DNA of 64,000 bases, from NCBI GenBank assembly GCA_944320685.1, contig CALUIK010000001.1:841593-905592 (forward strand), in the 5' to 3' direction. This stretch comes from an uncultured Alistipes sp. (GTDB taxonomy: Bacteria > Bacteroidota > Bacteroidia > Bacteroidales > Rikenellaceae). The notes under the pieces were generated by a model. The model saw nothing but the letters and a program-made list of their open reading frames with translations. It was not told the DNA's origin and searched no databases. The position numbers and the translations under genes are program-made. This document shows, piece by piece, positions 18,067 through 27,315 of this stretch. The first letter of the stretch is position 1; every line of letters begins with the position of its first letter.

Positions 18067-19254
18067 ATGAAACGTATTTTCCTGATGCTGGCCGTACTGC
18101 TTGCCGTGACGGCGGCGCACGCATCCGGCCGCGGAGAGAGGCGCCGCGCGGCGAAGAACCCCGAATATTATGTTGCGGCCTACATCTGGCCTTCGTGCCA
18201 TGACGACCCCGTGGGGCGGCGCGTCCTTTGGGGCGGGGGCGACGGCGAGTGGGAGATCATCAAGCAGGGCACGCCCCGCTTCGACGGCCATTACCAGCCC
18301 AAGCAGCCGCTCTGGGGCTATGAGCACGACGACGATCCCGAGGTCATGGAGCGATGGATCGACGCCGCGACCGACCACGGCGTCAATGTCTTCGTCTTCG
18401 ACTGGTATTGGTTCGACGGCGGGCCCTTCCTCGAGGGGTGCCTCAACGACGGCTTCCTGAAGGCGCGCAACCGCGACAAGATGCAGTTCTACGTGATGTG
18501 GGCCAACCACACCGTCGCGCGTAACTATTGGAACTGCCACCGCTACGGCGACGACACCTCGACGCTGTGGCGCGGTGCCGTCGACTGGGATAATTTCCGG
18601 AAGGTGGTGGACCGCGTAATCGGGCAATACTTCTCGCAGCCCAACTACTTCAAGATCGACGGCTGCCCCGTTTTCGCCGTTTTCTCTATGGACGAGCTGC
18701 TGGCGTCGTTCGGCGGCAGCGTCGAGCGCACGCGCGAGGCGATAGAGTATTTTCGCGGAAAGGTGCGCGAGGCGGGCTTTCCGGACCTCTGTCTGCAGAT
18801 GATGAACAACGACACGAGCGAGGTTGCCGCCGGACGTCTCGATGGCATAGGCGCCGACTGCACCACGCAGTACGGCTGGGGCACGGCGCGCCGCGAGGAT
18901 TACCTGCGCTGGGCCAAGGAGGGGTACGAGGCCACGGAGCGGCTGGGGGCGTTGATCGACAAGCCGCACTACCCGTCCGTGTCGATAGGCTGGGACGACA
19001 CGCCGCGCTTTCCCGCCAAGGGCAAGGCCGACGTGGTGCACTATAATGTCACGCCGCAGGCCTTCGCCATGGCGCTGCAGCGGGCCAAGGAGTATTGCGA
19101 CGCCCATCCCGAGCAGTTGAAGCTGATAACCATATATGCCTTCAACGAGTGGGTCGAGGGGGCGTATCTGCTGCCCGACATGCGTTACGGCTTCGGGTAC
19201 CTCGAGGCCGTGCGCGACGTGCTGCAGGGCAAATACGACCGTTATCGCGAGTAG
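18067..19254 (+). CDS. WbsX-like / glycoside hydrolase family 99-like protein
   Basis: 395 aa with a signal peptide (MKRIFLMLAVLLAVTAAHA). The barrel signatures of the WbsX/GH99-like family are present: VAAYIWPSCHDD, then FDGHYQPKQPLWGYEHDDDPEVMERWID, VFVFDWYWFDGGPFLEG, FYVMWANHT and, near the C-terminus, IYAFNEWVEGAYLLPD. GH99 relatives cleave alpha-mannosidic linkages, and some WbsX proteins are linked to rhamnosyl glycan synthesis, so substrate is uncertain. Export suggests a polysaccharide-degrading or surface-glycan role. The gene appears monocistronic with its own promoter. Confidence 0.8.
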   Translation: MKRIFLMLAVLLAVTAAHASGRGERRRAAKNPEYYVAAYIWPSCHDDPVGRRVLWGGGDGEWEIIKQGTPRFDGHYQPKQPLWGYEHDDDPEVMERWIDAATDHGVNVFVFDWYWFDGGPFLEGCLNDGFLKARNRDKMQFYVMWANHTVARNYWNCHRYGDDTSTLWRGAVDWDNFRKVVDRVIGQYFSQPNYFKIDGCPVFAVFSMDELLASFGGSVERTREAIEYFRGKVREAGFPDLCLQMMNNDTSEVAAGRLDGIGADCTTQYGWGTARREDYLRWAKEGYEATERLGALIDKPHYPSVSIGWDDTPRFPAKGKADVVHYNVTPQAFAMALQRAKEYCDAHPEQLKLITIYAFNEWVEGAYLLPDMRYGFGYLEAVRDVLQGKYDRYRE

Positions 19255-19736
19255 CGGCGGTTTCCCCGTTTTGCGGGGAACCGTTCATGCGACTTTTGGC
19301 GGCGGGGTCTCTCCTTCCGCCAAAATTTTTTGCGGTTTTTGCGGCGGGGATTTTTCTTCTTTCCTCGAAAGATGTGTTTTGCAACTTTTGGTGTCAAAAG
19401 TTGCGCAAAACCATCCGCAAGGCGTTCTCGCGGGGCGGAGTGCCACGGCGGCGGAATCGGACGCAAAGCGCTTTTACTGCGTGAAAAGGTCTCCGATTCT
19501 TTTCGCCGCCGCGGCCCTACGCCTTCCTCCGCTGCGAACGCAATGCGGAGCCGTCGTAAAACGCTTTGCGTTTTTGGGAAGAAAAATTTATTTTTCCAAC
19601 TGCCGACGCAATGCGGAACGGCAGTAAAGCAAAACCTCCTGCATCTAATAATTAATACGGGTGCCGCAGATCGGCCCGCGCCGATTTATCCGCGGGCGGG
19701 GATATTCCGCGGCGCATGGTTTATGGCAGGGCTCTC
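19255..19736. other. Intergenic region with hairpins and a short degenerate repeat
   Basis: 482 nt with no credible gene. It holds a hairpin just past the WbsX stop (19258-19283, stem CGGTTCCCCG with a bulged T), the stem-loop at 19376-19411, and two imperfect copies of a 24-nt unit, AACGCAATGCGGAGCCGTCG followed by TAAA at 19537-19560 and GACGCAATGCGGAACGGCAG followed by TAAA at 19604-19627. The purpose is unknown; it resembles dispersed noncoding repeats between convergent genes. Confidence 0.45.
19376..19411. repeat. Stem-loop with perfect 10-bp core
   Basis: GCAACTTTTG (19381-19390), loop GTGT, CAAAAGTTGC (19395-19404), flanked by GTTTT and AAAAC that extend the pairing after a GC bulge. 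It may serve as a bidirectional terminator between the convergent WbsX-like and CE15-like genes, or be a dispersed repeat. Confidence 0.5.
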
Positions 19737-20951
19737 CTATCGAAAGTATTTGTCGGCGAAATCCATGAACCGCTCCCAGTCGTAGAGCACTATGTCGTGG
19801 CCTCCCTCGCGCAGGTGGTATGCCACATCCCCTCCGATAAACGGGGTGTTCACGGCGGGGAGCCCATCCTCCTGCCACGTGAGGGGCCGCAGCCCGTAGA
19901 GCGAATACACTGCGCCGCACATCTGCGCCGCACGCATCTCGTTGCGGGGGTCGGCCCAGTCGTCGCGGCTGGCGCTGGCCACGTAGAGCGGGCGCGGCGC
20001 CACGAGCGCCAGCAGCATGTGCTGGTCGAAGGGCATCTGCTCCTCGCGGCCGTTGTAGCGCTTGTAGTTGTCGGTGAACCAGTAGGGGAACGAGGCGTTG
20101 ATCTTCTCGACGGTCTCTCCCTGCTTGCCGCGTGCGAGGGCTGCGCCCGTCGAGCCCGAGTCGTTCGAGACGGCTACGGCGATGCGTCGGTCCGTTGCGG
20201 CGGCCCATAGCGACGTCTTGCCCAGACGCGAGTGGCCTATGACCATGATGCGGCGCGTGTCGATCTCGGGCATCGTCTCCAGACAGTCTATGGCGCGGCT
20301 TATGCCCCACGACCATGCTCCCACGGCCTTCATGCGTACCGAGTCGGGGATGCCGCTGCCCGCGTAGAGCATGGGGAGCACGCTCTGCTCGTAGCCGTCG
20401 CGGCGGTCGGGGTAGAAGTCGTCCTTGCATATCGTCGCCACGGCATATCCCCGTGCCACGGCTTCGGCATAGGGCCAGCGTCGGGCGTTGCCGCCTCGGG
20501 GGGCTCTCTCCGGCGAACCGCTCTTTCCGGCGACGATGACGGCGGGGTCGGAGGTGGTGGCGTGGTTGCCATTGAAGTTGAGCCCGAAGATGACGGGCAC
20601 GGGTTCTTCGGCGCCGACGGGTATGTACAGGAGCATGTCGGCGCTGCGCTCCATGCCTGCGGCGCGGAGCGTTATGCGCACCTGCCGGCGCGTGGCCGTG
20701 CCTCCGAGGGCTATGCCCTCTTCGATGGTCTCGTAACGGGCTTCGGCACGGGTGTCGGGCGCCACGCCGTAGACCTCGGTCGAGAGCATGCGCAGGATCT
20801 CGGGGCGGCGCTGCCGCTCCCATTGACGGGCGCTCCTTACGGGGCGTCCGTTCTCCGTATGCAGCAGTGCGGGCGGTGTCTGCGCCGCGGCTGCGGCGCA
20901 CAGCAGTGCGGCGGCGGGTATCGTTATGAGGGTTTTCAGCGACGGTATCAT
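19737..20951 (-). CDS. CE15-like glucuronoyl esterase
   Basis: 404 aa with a signal peptide (MIPSLKTLITIPAAALLCAAAAAQ). An alpha/beta-hydrolase fold with the CE15 pattern: VIFGLNFNGNHATTSDPAV, WSWGISRAIDCLE, the nucleophile elbow IGHSRLGKTSLWA (Ser in GxSRxGK) and a late histidine in YHLREGGHD. CE15 enzymes split the ester between 4-O-methyl-glucuronic acid of xylan and lignin alcohols; bacterial members can be broader. The start at 20951 gives the signal peptide. It is 41 nt downstream of the M64 peptidase gene and probably cotranscribed with it and the GH127 gene. Confidence 0.82.
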   Translation of the reverse strand: MIPSLKTLITIPAAALLCAAAAAQTPPALLHTENGRPVRSARQWERQRRPEILRMLSTEVYGVAPDTRAEARYETIEEGIALGGTATRRQVRITLRAAGMERSADMLLYIPVGAEEPVPVIFGLNFNGNHATTSDPAVIVAGKSGSPERAPRGGNARRWPYAEAVARGYAVATICKDDFYPDRRDGYEQSVLPMLYAGSGIPDSVRMKAVGAWSWGISRAIDCLETMPEIDTRRIMVIGHSRLGKTSLWAAATDRRIAVAVSNDSGSTGAALARGKQGETVEKINASFPYWFTDNYKRYNGREEQMPFDQHMLLALVAPRPLYVASASRDDWADPRNEMRAAQMCGAVYSLYGLRPLTWQEDGLPAVNTPFIGGDVAYHLREGGHDIVLYDWERFMDFADKYFR

Positions 20952-20992
20952 GGCGGTATGCGTATTGTGCGGCCGGTTGGCGCGGCCCCGCG

Positions 20993-22321
20993 TCAGCGGC
21001 AGATGAAGTCGATGTATCGCTCCAGTGCGGCCTTGCAGACGGGGCAGAAGACGTCGATCGTGTGCAGGTTGTTCATCAGGCAGTTGGGCCACGGGCGGTA
21101 GACCCCTTTGTCGACATAGCCGCCGCCCTCGTATACGCCGAGGCGTTGCGGCTGCGCCTCGTCCACGGGAGTGGGGACGGGCGTGGCGGGGTCGAGCATC
21201 GCGTGCCATGCCTTGCGCTCGAAGTCGGTGAGCGTGGTGAGGTTCTCCTCCCACGGCTCCACGCCGGCAGGGTACATGTCGTTGTACGATACGCCGCCTG
21301 AGTACTCGTCGCCCAGACCCATCATCACGTGGCCGAACTCGTGGACGTAGACCTTGCCAGTGCGGTTGGGGTGGTGCGCGGCGCTGATGCCGTAGAAGTT
21401 GTATATTCCGCCTCCGCCGTACTTCTGGGTGTTCGAGAGCACGTATATGTAGTCATAGGGGACGTGTGCGGCGATGTCGCGCAGCCCCTGAAAATCCTCT
21501 ATCATCTGGTAGCGCTCCGAGTCGAAAGTGTAGTATTGGGCCTTTGTTGCGGTGTTGCGCCAGACGTGCTCGCCCGGGATCGTCACGCCCGACTCCATCG
21601 ACGGGGCCCACACGGCGCGTATGTTGAAGCGTGCGGCATTCTCCCTGAAGGGCGAGTAGGAGAGCAGTTCCTCGGCGAAGATGCGGCACGCCTGCTCGAA
21701 CTTCGACTTTTCGGCGTCGGTGTACCCCTCGGGTACGAGGACTATGTCGACGCGGGTGGCGGGGTTGCCCGTGTATGCCACCTCGAAGGTGTCGTAGCGG
21801 GGCGTGAACTTGCGCACGAAGTATGACGAGGGATCGATCTCCTGCTCGAACTTCTTTTCCATGACGCCCTCGCGGCTGCGGGCGTGGAGTTCGATGCGCA
21901 CGGGCCCCTTAGGGTAGGGGAATACCACCGACTCGGGCATCGCCTTGCGCACGTTCTGCGCCTCGGCCGTTGTCTGCCACTCGTTGAAGAGGGTGCAGTA
22001 GCTGCGCGAGTATATGAGGCGGCCGCTCTCCTTGTCGAAGACCTTGAGCAGCTGCACGCCGTAACCCGTGTCGTCGACGAGCGACACCTTCGAGCCGGCC
22101 CAGTACGGCTCCTCGCGCACCTCGTCGAAGAAGTACTCTTCCCTCGCGGCATCGCCGCAGTGGTAGAAGTCGAAACGCATGGTTTTGTCCTCGAAGTAGC
22201 GGTCGAAGCCGGCCTGTGCGGCCTCGGCCTTGGACGGCTGTTTTTTGGTGTCCTGCGCCTGAACTCCCTCTGCGGCGAGGCCGAGGAGGCAGGCGGTGAG
22301 TATGGTTGCAGCAAGTCTCAT
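20993..22321 (-). CDS. M64 family (IgA peptidase-like) secreted metallopeptidase
   Basis: 442 aa with a signal peptide (MRLAATILTACLLGLAAEGVQA). An N-terminal beta domain (about 40-180) of the peptidase M64 N type is followed by the catalytic domain: RVDIVLVPEGYTDAEKSKFE, then the zinc motif VHEFGHVMMGLGDEY with the extra acidic residue, and a C-terminal NCLMNNLHTIDVFCPVCKAA segment. The founding member of M64 cleaves IgA, but most Bacteroidetes homologues have no known substrate. It sits between the GH127 and CE15-like genes on the same strand, with short gaps on both sides. Confidence 0.85.
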   Translation of the reverse strand: MRLAATILTACLLGLAAEGVQAQDTKKQPSKAEAAQAGFDRYFEDKTMRFDFYHCGDAAREEYFFDEVREEPYWAGSKVSLVDDTGYGVQLLKVFDKESGRLIYSRSYCTLFNEWQTTAEAQNVRKAMPESVVFPYPKGPVRIELHARSREGVMEKKFEQEIDPSSYFVRKFTPRYDTFEVAYTGNPATRVDIVLVPEGYTDAEKSKFEQACRIFAEELLSYSPFRENAARFNIRAVWAPSMESGVTIPGEHVWRNTATKAQYYTFDSERYQMIEDFQGLRDIAAHVPYDYIYVLSNTQKYGGGGIYNFYGISAAHHPNRTGKVYVHEFGHVMMGLGDEYSGGVSYNDMYPAGVEPWEENLTTLTDFERKAWHAMLDPATPVPTPVDEAQPQRLGVYEGGGYVDKGVYRPWPNCLMNNLHTIDVFCPVCKAALERYIDFICR

Positions 22322-22348
22322 GTGGTGTGGTTGTTTTTAGTTGTCGGG

Positions 22349-24763
22349 TTATTTCACGCTCCATTCGAACACGCCGGCCGAGTTGTCGGCGGGCAGTTGC
22401 ACCTCGAGTTTCAGGGCCGTGGTCTCGACGGGCTCGAACTCCGCCGTGCAGGGGGTGTCCTTCGCCACGGGGTAGCCGTTGCGGGGCTTCACCTCGGCCC
22501 ATGCGCCCGAAGCGCCGCGGTAGTAAAGCCTCCATGCGGCGGGGATGCGGCAGCCGCCCCACGGCGCGTCGTCGAACCAGTATACGGTCGATTCCGATAT
22601 GGTCTGCACCCCGTCGAACTCGTATGCTATCCATTGCGTCGATGCCGTCTCGGGCCACCAGTGGTAGTAGGGCATCGAGCGGTCGCCCGCCTGTTTGGGC
22701 GTCAGTCCGTCGTTTACGGCGCGCAGTGCCGCCGTTGGCGTCGATGCCGTCACCGTGCTCCGCGAGGCGATTGTCGGAGCCGTGGCGGGGCGCGTCGCCG
22801 TGAGGTCTATAGGCAGCCATACGGTCATCTCGCCCGCGCCGCGGTGTGCCCATGCGTAGTAGGGGATCAGGGTTAGGGTGACGTCGTCGGCGACGAGGCG
22901 GCCCCTCTCGTCGAAGCGCAGCGTCTGCGCCTGCGTCTCGATCGTCTCGATGCCGTAAAGCATGTCGCTGCGGAACTCGGTCTCGAAGTGCGGGGTCTGG
23001 TTCATCAGCACGCCCCGCACGCTGAAGTCGTTGTCGGGCCACTCGGCACAGTATACTATGGGGCCGCGCTCCACGGCCACGCGGCCGCGGTCGGCCTCGA
23101 CCCGAGCGTTTGCCTCCACCACGCGCGGTTCCATGTCGAAGTGTATCTCGACACGGTCGCCCTTGCGCCAGCGGCGCTCGACGGTGAAGTACCCCTTGTC
23201 GAGGTCGCTCTCCACGGGCTGGCCGTTGACCTTGACGGAGTATCCGAGGCGCTTGCCGTCGGCGTAGCGGTAGAGGTCGCTCGGCACCGCGTCGCCCCGT
23301 ACCCAGCCCGGGATGCGTATCTTGAGGGCGAAGTCGGCCGCGCCGCGCGGCGTCACCTCAATGGCGATATCGCCCTGCCACGGGTAGGATGTCGTCTGCT
23401 TGACGGCGACGCGCCTGCCCGCGACATGCAGCTGCGACTCGTTGGCCATGAAGAGGTTTACATAGAGGTTGTCGTCCTCGACGGCGTAGATGTACCCGGG
23501 AACCGATGGGATGAAGCGGCATGCGTTCGAGGGACAGCAGGCACAGCCGAACCACGGCGAGCGCTGGTGCTGACCTATCGACTCCAGCGGGTTGGGGTAG
23601 AAGAACGCGCCGCCGTCGAGCGAGATGCCCGAGAGCACGCCGTTGTAGAGCGTGCGTTCCAGCACGTCGTAGTATTTCGCGTCGCCCTTCATCAGGAAGA
23701 GACGGTAATTCCAGTATACGTTGCCTATTGCGGCGCAGGTCTCGCAGTAGGCCGACATGTTGGGCAGCTCGTAGTCGGCGCCGAAAGCCTCGCCGTTGTT
23801 GGTGGCGCCGATGCCGCCCGTGATGTAGAGCTTCTTGCCCACGACGTTGTCCCAGATGCGGTCAATGGCCTCGACATAGGCCGTGTCGCCCGTGAGCGCC
23901 GCCACGTCGGCCATGCCCGAATACATGTAGGCGGCGCGTACGGCGTGCCCTACGGCCTCGTCCTGCTCGATGACGGGTTTGTGGGCTTGGCTGTACTCGT
24001 CGCGCCGCTCCGTACGGCCGCGCATGTCGAGGAAGAACTTCGCCTCGTCGAGGTACTTGCGGTCGCCCGTCACCACATAGAGTTTCGCCAAGGCCATCTC
24101 GGCAATCTGGTGTCCGGGTACGCGCACCTGCTGGCCTTCGTTCGGGCCGATCTCGCGGCAGACGCAGTCGGCATAGCGGATGGCGATGTCGAGGAAGTTG
24201 CGCCGGCCAGTGGCTTGGTAGTGGGCGATGGCCCCCTCGACCATGTGGCCGAGGTTGTAGAACTCGTGGCTCAGTTCCTCGACCTTTTCCCAGCGTTTCG
24301 ATCCGGCCCAACTGTGCGGGTGGCCGGGGTTCATCGTGCGCGCGGTGTAGAGGTAGCCGTCGGGCTCCTGCGCCGCGGCCACGATGACCAGCACGCTGTC
24401 TATGTATCGCCTGAGTTTCTCGTCGGGGTATGTCTGCAGCAGGTAGCTGGCGCCCTCGATGGTCTTGTAGACGTCGGTGTCGTCGAACGAATACCCCATG
24501 ACCTTGTTGTCGGGGCTCGGGTGCGCCGCCATCTGGAAGTTGCGGTAGCGGCCCGTCTCCTCGCACTTCGAGAAGGCGAGGGGTATGGTCACCTCGCGGC
24601 TGGCCCTGAGCCTCTGGCCCCAAAACGAGTCGGTGACCTTGACCGCGGTGAAGGGTACGGGGGTGATGGGATACCCCGCATGTGTCTGCTTGTCTTCCTG
24701 TGCCTGTGCCGTGAGTCCCGCGACGACTCCCAGCGCCGTCATTATGGCAAATATGCGATTCAT
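22349..24763 (-). CDS. GH127/DUF1680 family glycoside hydrolase (beta-L-arabinofuranosidase-like)
   Basis: 804 aa with a signal peptide (MNRIFAIMTALGVVAGLTAQAQ). The (alpha/alpha)6 barrel of the GH127 family is followed by beta domains. The cysteine cluster that binds zinc and supplies the thiolate nucleophile is visible as FGCACCPSNACRF, and the upstream glutamate/cysteine loop as SAYCETCAAIGNVYW. GH127 and its sister GH146 release beta-L-arabinofuranose from plant glycans and glycoproteins. The extra C-terminal 150 residues (EFDGVQTISESTVYWFDD and following) look like a carbohydrate-binding beta-sandwich. The start at 24763 rather than 24817 gives a clean signal peptide. Confidence 0.85.
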   Translation of the reverse strand: MNRIFAIMTALGVVAGLTAQAQEDKQTHAGYPITPVPFTAVKVTDSFWGQRLRASREVTIPLAFSKCEETGRYRNFQMAAHPSPDNKVMGYSFDDTDVYKTIEGASYLLQTYPDEKLRRYIDSVLVIVAAAQEPDGYLYTARTMNPGHPHSWAGSKRWEKVEELSHEFYNLGHMVEGAIAHYQATGRRNFLDIAIRYADCVCREIGPNEGQQVRVPGHQIAEMALAKLYVVTGDRKYLDEAKFFLDMRGRTERRDEYSQAHKPVIEQDEAVGHAVRAAYMYSGMADVAALTGDTAYVEAIDRIWDNVVGKKLYITGGIGATNNGEAFGADYELPNMSAYCETCAAIGNVYWNYRLFLMKGDAKYYDVLERTLYNGVLSGISLDGGAFFYPNPLESIGQHQRSPWFGCACCPSNACRFIPSVPGYIYAVEDDNLYVNLFMANESQLHVAGRRVAVKQTTSYPWQGDIAIEVTPRGAADFALKIRIPGWVRGDAVPSDLYRYADGKRLGYSVKVNGQPVESDLDKGYFTVERRWRKGDRVEIHFDMEPRVVEANARVEADRGRVAVERGPIVYCAEWPDNDFSVRGVLMNQTPHFETEFRSDMLYGIETIETQAQTLRFDERGRLVADDVTLTLIPYYAWAHRGAGEMTVWLPIDLTATRPATAPTIASRSTVTASTPTAALRAVNDGLTPKQAGDRSMPYYHWWPETASTQWIAYEFDGVQTISESTVYWFDDAPWGGCRIPAAWRLYYRGASGAWAEVKPRNGYPVAKDTPCTAEFEPVETTALKLEVQLPADNSAGVFEWSVK

Positions 24764-24834
24764 TTCTGCGTTCTTTGAGGTTGAATATGCCGCCGGCCGG
24801 CCGCGCTCTGCCGGCATGGCTCCGCCGATCTACA

Positions 24835-24842
24835 CAAAGATA
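24835..24842 (-). promoter_or_regulatory. -7 box for GH127-M64-CE15 genes
   Basis: CAAAGATA (TATCTTTG on the minus strand), 71 nt before the GH127 start at 24763. Confidence 0.45.
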
Positions 24843-24964
24843 TGAAAAAGAGTGCGTAATGGCAAATGCGAACCGTGTTTTCGGATTAATCGTTGTGTTG
24901 CGGCGCCGATGGCGGAGGCAGGCAGGGCCGGGGCGTGCCGGAATTTGTTGCGGCCCGTGCATAT

Positions 24965-25009
24965 GCCGACGCCCCTCCTCGTCTTCCGAAGACGGAGAGG
25001 GGCGTCGGC
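24965..25009 (-). terminator. Long hairpin after purC
   Basis: GCCGACGCCCCTC (24965-24977) pairs with GAGGGGCGTCGGC (24997-25009); an inner CGTCTTC/GAAGACG pair extends the stem. It lies 26 nt beyond the purC stop and lacks a clear T-run. Confidence 0.6.
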
Positions 25010-25034
25010 CGTATTGCCGGATGTGAGGCCGGGC

Positions 25035-25994
25035 CTATCCGAGGCCCTTGAGGCATGCCGCGACATTCGTCTCGATGCGGCGGAGTATGTCCTGCGTGTC
25101 GGCCTCCTCGGCCCCCTTGACGAAGCGCTCGCCCGTAATGTTCTCGTAGAGTTCTACATAGCGGTCGGTGATGCCGGCGACAATCTCGGGGGTCATGTCG
25201 GGCACTTTCTGTCCCGCCTGCCCTTGAAAGCCGTTCGCCATGAGCCACTCGCGCACGAATTCCTTCGACAGCTGGCGCTGGCGCTCGCCGCGGGCCAGCC
25301 GCTCGGCATAACCCTCGGCGTAGAAGTAACGCGACGAGTCGGGCGTGTGGATCTCGTCCATGAGGTATATTATGCCGTCCCTCTTGCCGAACTCGTACTT
25401 CGTGTCGACGAGGATGAGGCCCATCTTGGCCGCTATCTCGCTGCCGCGGGCGTAGATGGCGCGGGTGTAACGCTCCAGCTGTTCGTAATCCTCGCGGCTG
25501 ACGAGCCCCGAAGCGATGATCTGCTCCTTCGATATGTCTTCGTCGTGGCCCTCGGCGGCCTTCGACGTGGGTGTGATGATGGGCTCCGGAAACTTCTGGT
25601 TCTCGACCATGCCGTCGGGCATAGGCACGCCGCAGATGGTGCGCTTGCCGGCCTTGTACTCGCGCCATGCGTGGCCCGAAAGGTAGCCGCGGATCACCAT
25701 CTCCACCTTGAATGGCTCGCACTTGCGGCCCACGGTGACCATCGGGTCGGGCACGGCGATCTTCCAGTTGGGCAGGATGTCGGCCGTGGCGTCGAGGAAC
25801 TTGGCGGCGATCTGGTTGAGGACCTGTCCCTTGTAAGGTATGCCCTCGGGCAGTACGACGTCGAATGCCGAGATGCGGTCGGTTACCACCATGACGAGGT
25901 ATCGGTCGTCGATGTCGTATACGTCGCGCACCTTGCCCGTATACTTGCTGCGTTGACCTTCGAAAGCGAAGTCGGTATGTGTGATAGCGCTCAT
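25035..25994 (-). CDS. purC: Phosphoribosylaminoimidazole-succinocarboxamide synthase (SAICAR synthetase)
   Basis: 319 aa. It joins aspartate to CAIR with ATP in purine synthesis. Signatures are [40 protein letters not shown] (read in parts: GKVRDVY and TDRISAFDV), [24 protein letters not shown] and [13 protein letters not shown]. The length is that of the eukaryote-like long bacterial form common in Bacteroidetes. It is flanked by its own -7 box and hairpin and appears monocistronic. Confidence 0.96.
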   Translation of the reverse strand: MSAITHTDFAFEGQRSKYTGKVRDVYDIDDRYLVMVVTDRISAFDVVLPEGIPYKGQVLNQIAAKFLDATADILPNWKIAVPDPMVTVGRKCEPFKVEMVIRGYLSGHAWREYKAGKRTICGVPMPDGMVENQKFPEPIITPTSKAAEGHDEDISKEQIIASGLVSREDYEQLERYTRAIYARGSEIAAKMGLILVDTKYEFGKRDGIIYLMDEIHTPDSSRYFYAEGYAERLARGERQRQLSKEFVREWLMANGFQGQAGQKVPDMTPEIVAGITDRYVELYENITGERFVKGAEEADTQDILRRIETNVAACLKGLG

Positions 25995-26017
25995 TTTGTT
26001 TGGAGGTTTTATTGACG

Positions 26018-26025
26018 CAAAGATA
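26018..26025 (-). promoter_or_regulatory. -7 box for purC
   Basis: CAAAGATA (TATCTTTG on the minus strand), 24 nt before the purC start. Confidence 0.5.
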
Positions 26026-26169
26026 ATGTTTTTGCGATTTCTGCGCGAGACTGTCCGCGAAAATGTGCACTGCCGGAGCCGTTGCCCCGACGGTGTGCGG
26101 GCGCGGCGTCGGAAAAGGTCGCGGCGGAGCCCATGAAGACACCGTGGCGGCAGCGGGCGCCGGCGCAGG

Positions 26170-27066
26170 TCAGATGTCGTTGCGGTACTCGTTGGGTGTG
26201 CACCCTACCACCCGTTTGAACTTGCGGCTCATGTGCTGCGGATATTGGAACCCCAGACTGTAGGCTATCTCGCTCATGGGTTTGGACGATGAAAGCAGCA
26301 TTTCCTTGGCAAGGTCGATGAGCTTGTTCTGGATATGTTCCGATACGGTCTTGCCCGTGTACTTGCGGATCATGTCCCCGAAGTAGTTGGGCGAGAGAAA
26401 AACCTTATCGGCGAAATACCGCACCGTCGGAAGCCCTGTCTGCTGCGGGGCGCCGCTGTCGAAGTAGTCGTCGAGCAGGCGTTCGAAACGTGTGACAATG
26501 TCGTTGTTGGAGGCTTCGCGCGTGGTGAACTGCCTGTCGTAGAAACGCATGCAGTAGTCGAGCAGCAACCCTATGTTGGCGGTGATGAGGCGGCGGCTGT
26601 GCTTGTCGATGCCGTGGCCGAGCTCCGCACCGATTTTGTGCAGGCAGTCCATGACGGTGCCGCGCTCCTGCTGCGAGAGGTGCAGCGCCTCGCGGGTCTC
26701 GTACGAGAAGAACGAATATTTCTTTATCTCCTGCCCGAGCGCGGTGCCGCGGATGAAGTCGGGGTGGAAAAGCACCCCGTATGCCGCGGGGCGTGTGCCC
26801 TCCTGCATCTCGACCTCGGCCACCTGCCCGGGGGCGAAGCAGACGATGGTGCCCTCGCCGTAGTCGTAGGGCTGGCGTCCGTAGGTTATGTCGCCGCAAC
26901 GGGTGTTCTTCAGGAACAGGGCGTATATCCCGTATACGGTTTTGAAGTGGCGGGGCCATACGGTGGCCTGCGACAGGTCGACCACGGCGACCATCGGGTG
27001 AAGGGTTTCGAGCCCGAAAAGACGGTTGTAACGGTCCACGCTGTCCAATACGATCATATCTTCCAT
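26170..27066 (-). CDS. AraC family transcriptional regulator (subfamily A)
   Basis: 298 aa: a cupin-type sensing domain (about 1-130) followed by a helical linker and a two-helix-turn-helix AraC domain (about 195-298) with [18 protein letters not shown], then [19 protein letters not shown] and CTPNEYR. It belongs to the same subfamily as the regulators at 42741-43232, 43387-44295 and 44983-45888 (shared TLHPxV, NYFGDxI/L and GCTPxEY blocks). It is divergent from the CMD-cupin gene, whose promoter carries paired ATCCGTRA sites, so that gene is a likely target. MIVLDS, three codons in, is an alternative start. Confidence 0.9.
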   Translation of the reverse strand: MEDMIVLDSVDRYNRLFGLETLHPMVAVVDLSQATVWPRHFKTVYGIYALFLKNTRCGDITYGRQPYDYGEGTIVCFAPGQVAEVEMQEGTRPAAYGVLFHPDFIRGTALGQEIKKYSFFSYETREALHLSQQERGTVMDCLHKIGAELGHGIDKHSRRLITANIGLLLDYCMRFYDRQFTTREASNNDIVTRFERLLDDYFDSGAPQQTGLPTVRYFADKVFLSPNYFGDMIRKYTGKTVSEHIQNKLIDLAKEMLLSSSKPMSEIAYSLGFQYPQHMSRKFKRVVGCTPNEYRNDI

Positions 27067-27090
27067 ACCGCTGAAATTTTATCTTTTATG

Positions 27091-27098
27091 CAAAGATA
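27091..27098 (-). promoter_or_regulatory. -7 box for the AraC gene
   Basis: CAAAGATA (TATCTTTG on the minus strand), 24 nt before the AraC start. Confidence 0.5.
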
Positions 27099-27136
27099 AT
27101 GTTTCTGCGCGGAATATTGCGGCGGGCGGGGCCCCG

Positions 27137-27204
27137 ATCCGTGATTCGGGTAAAAATATCCGTAAATCGTATAATCGGCCGCCCGCCGCGAGTGACTACT
27201 TTTG
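27137..27204 (+). promoter_or_regulatory. AraC-type operator and promoter P1
   Basis: ATCCGTGA (27137-27144) and ATCCGTAA (27158-27165) start 21 nt apart. After exactly 31 nt follows the -7 box TACTTTTG (27197-27204). The same geometry recurs at 36897-36964, 43281-43348 (minus) and 46029-46096. It drives the CMD-cupin gene. Confidence 0.65.
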
Positions 27205-27315
27205 TATCGGCGGCAAAGGCGCCGTCGGGACGGCCTCGGGAGGTGTCGGCAGGAGCGTCCGCGGTGCGGCGGGGAAATTCTTTTTGAATGTACGGAACAT
27301 ATGATAATAAACGGT

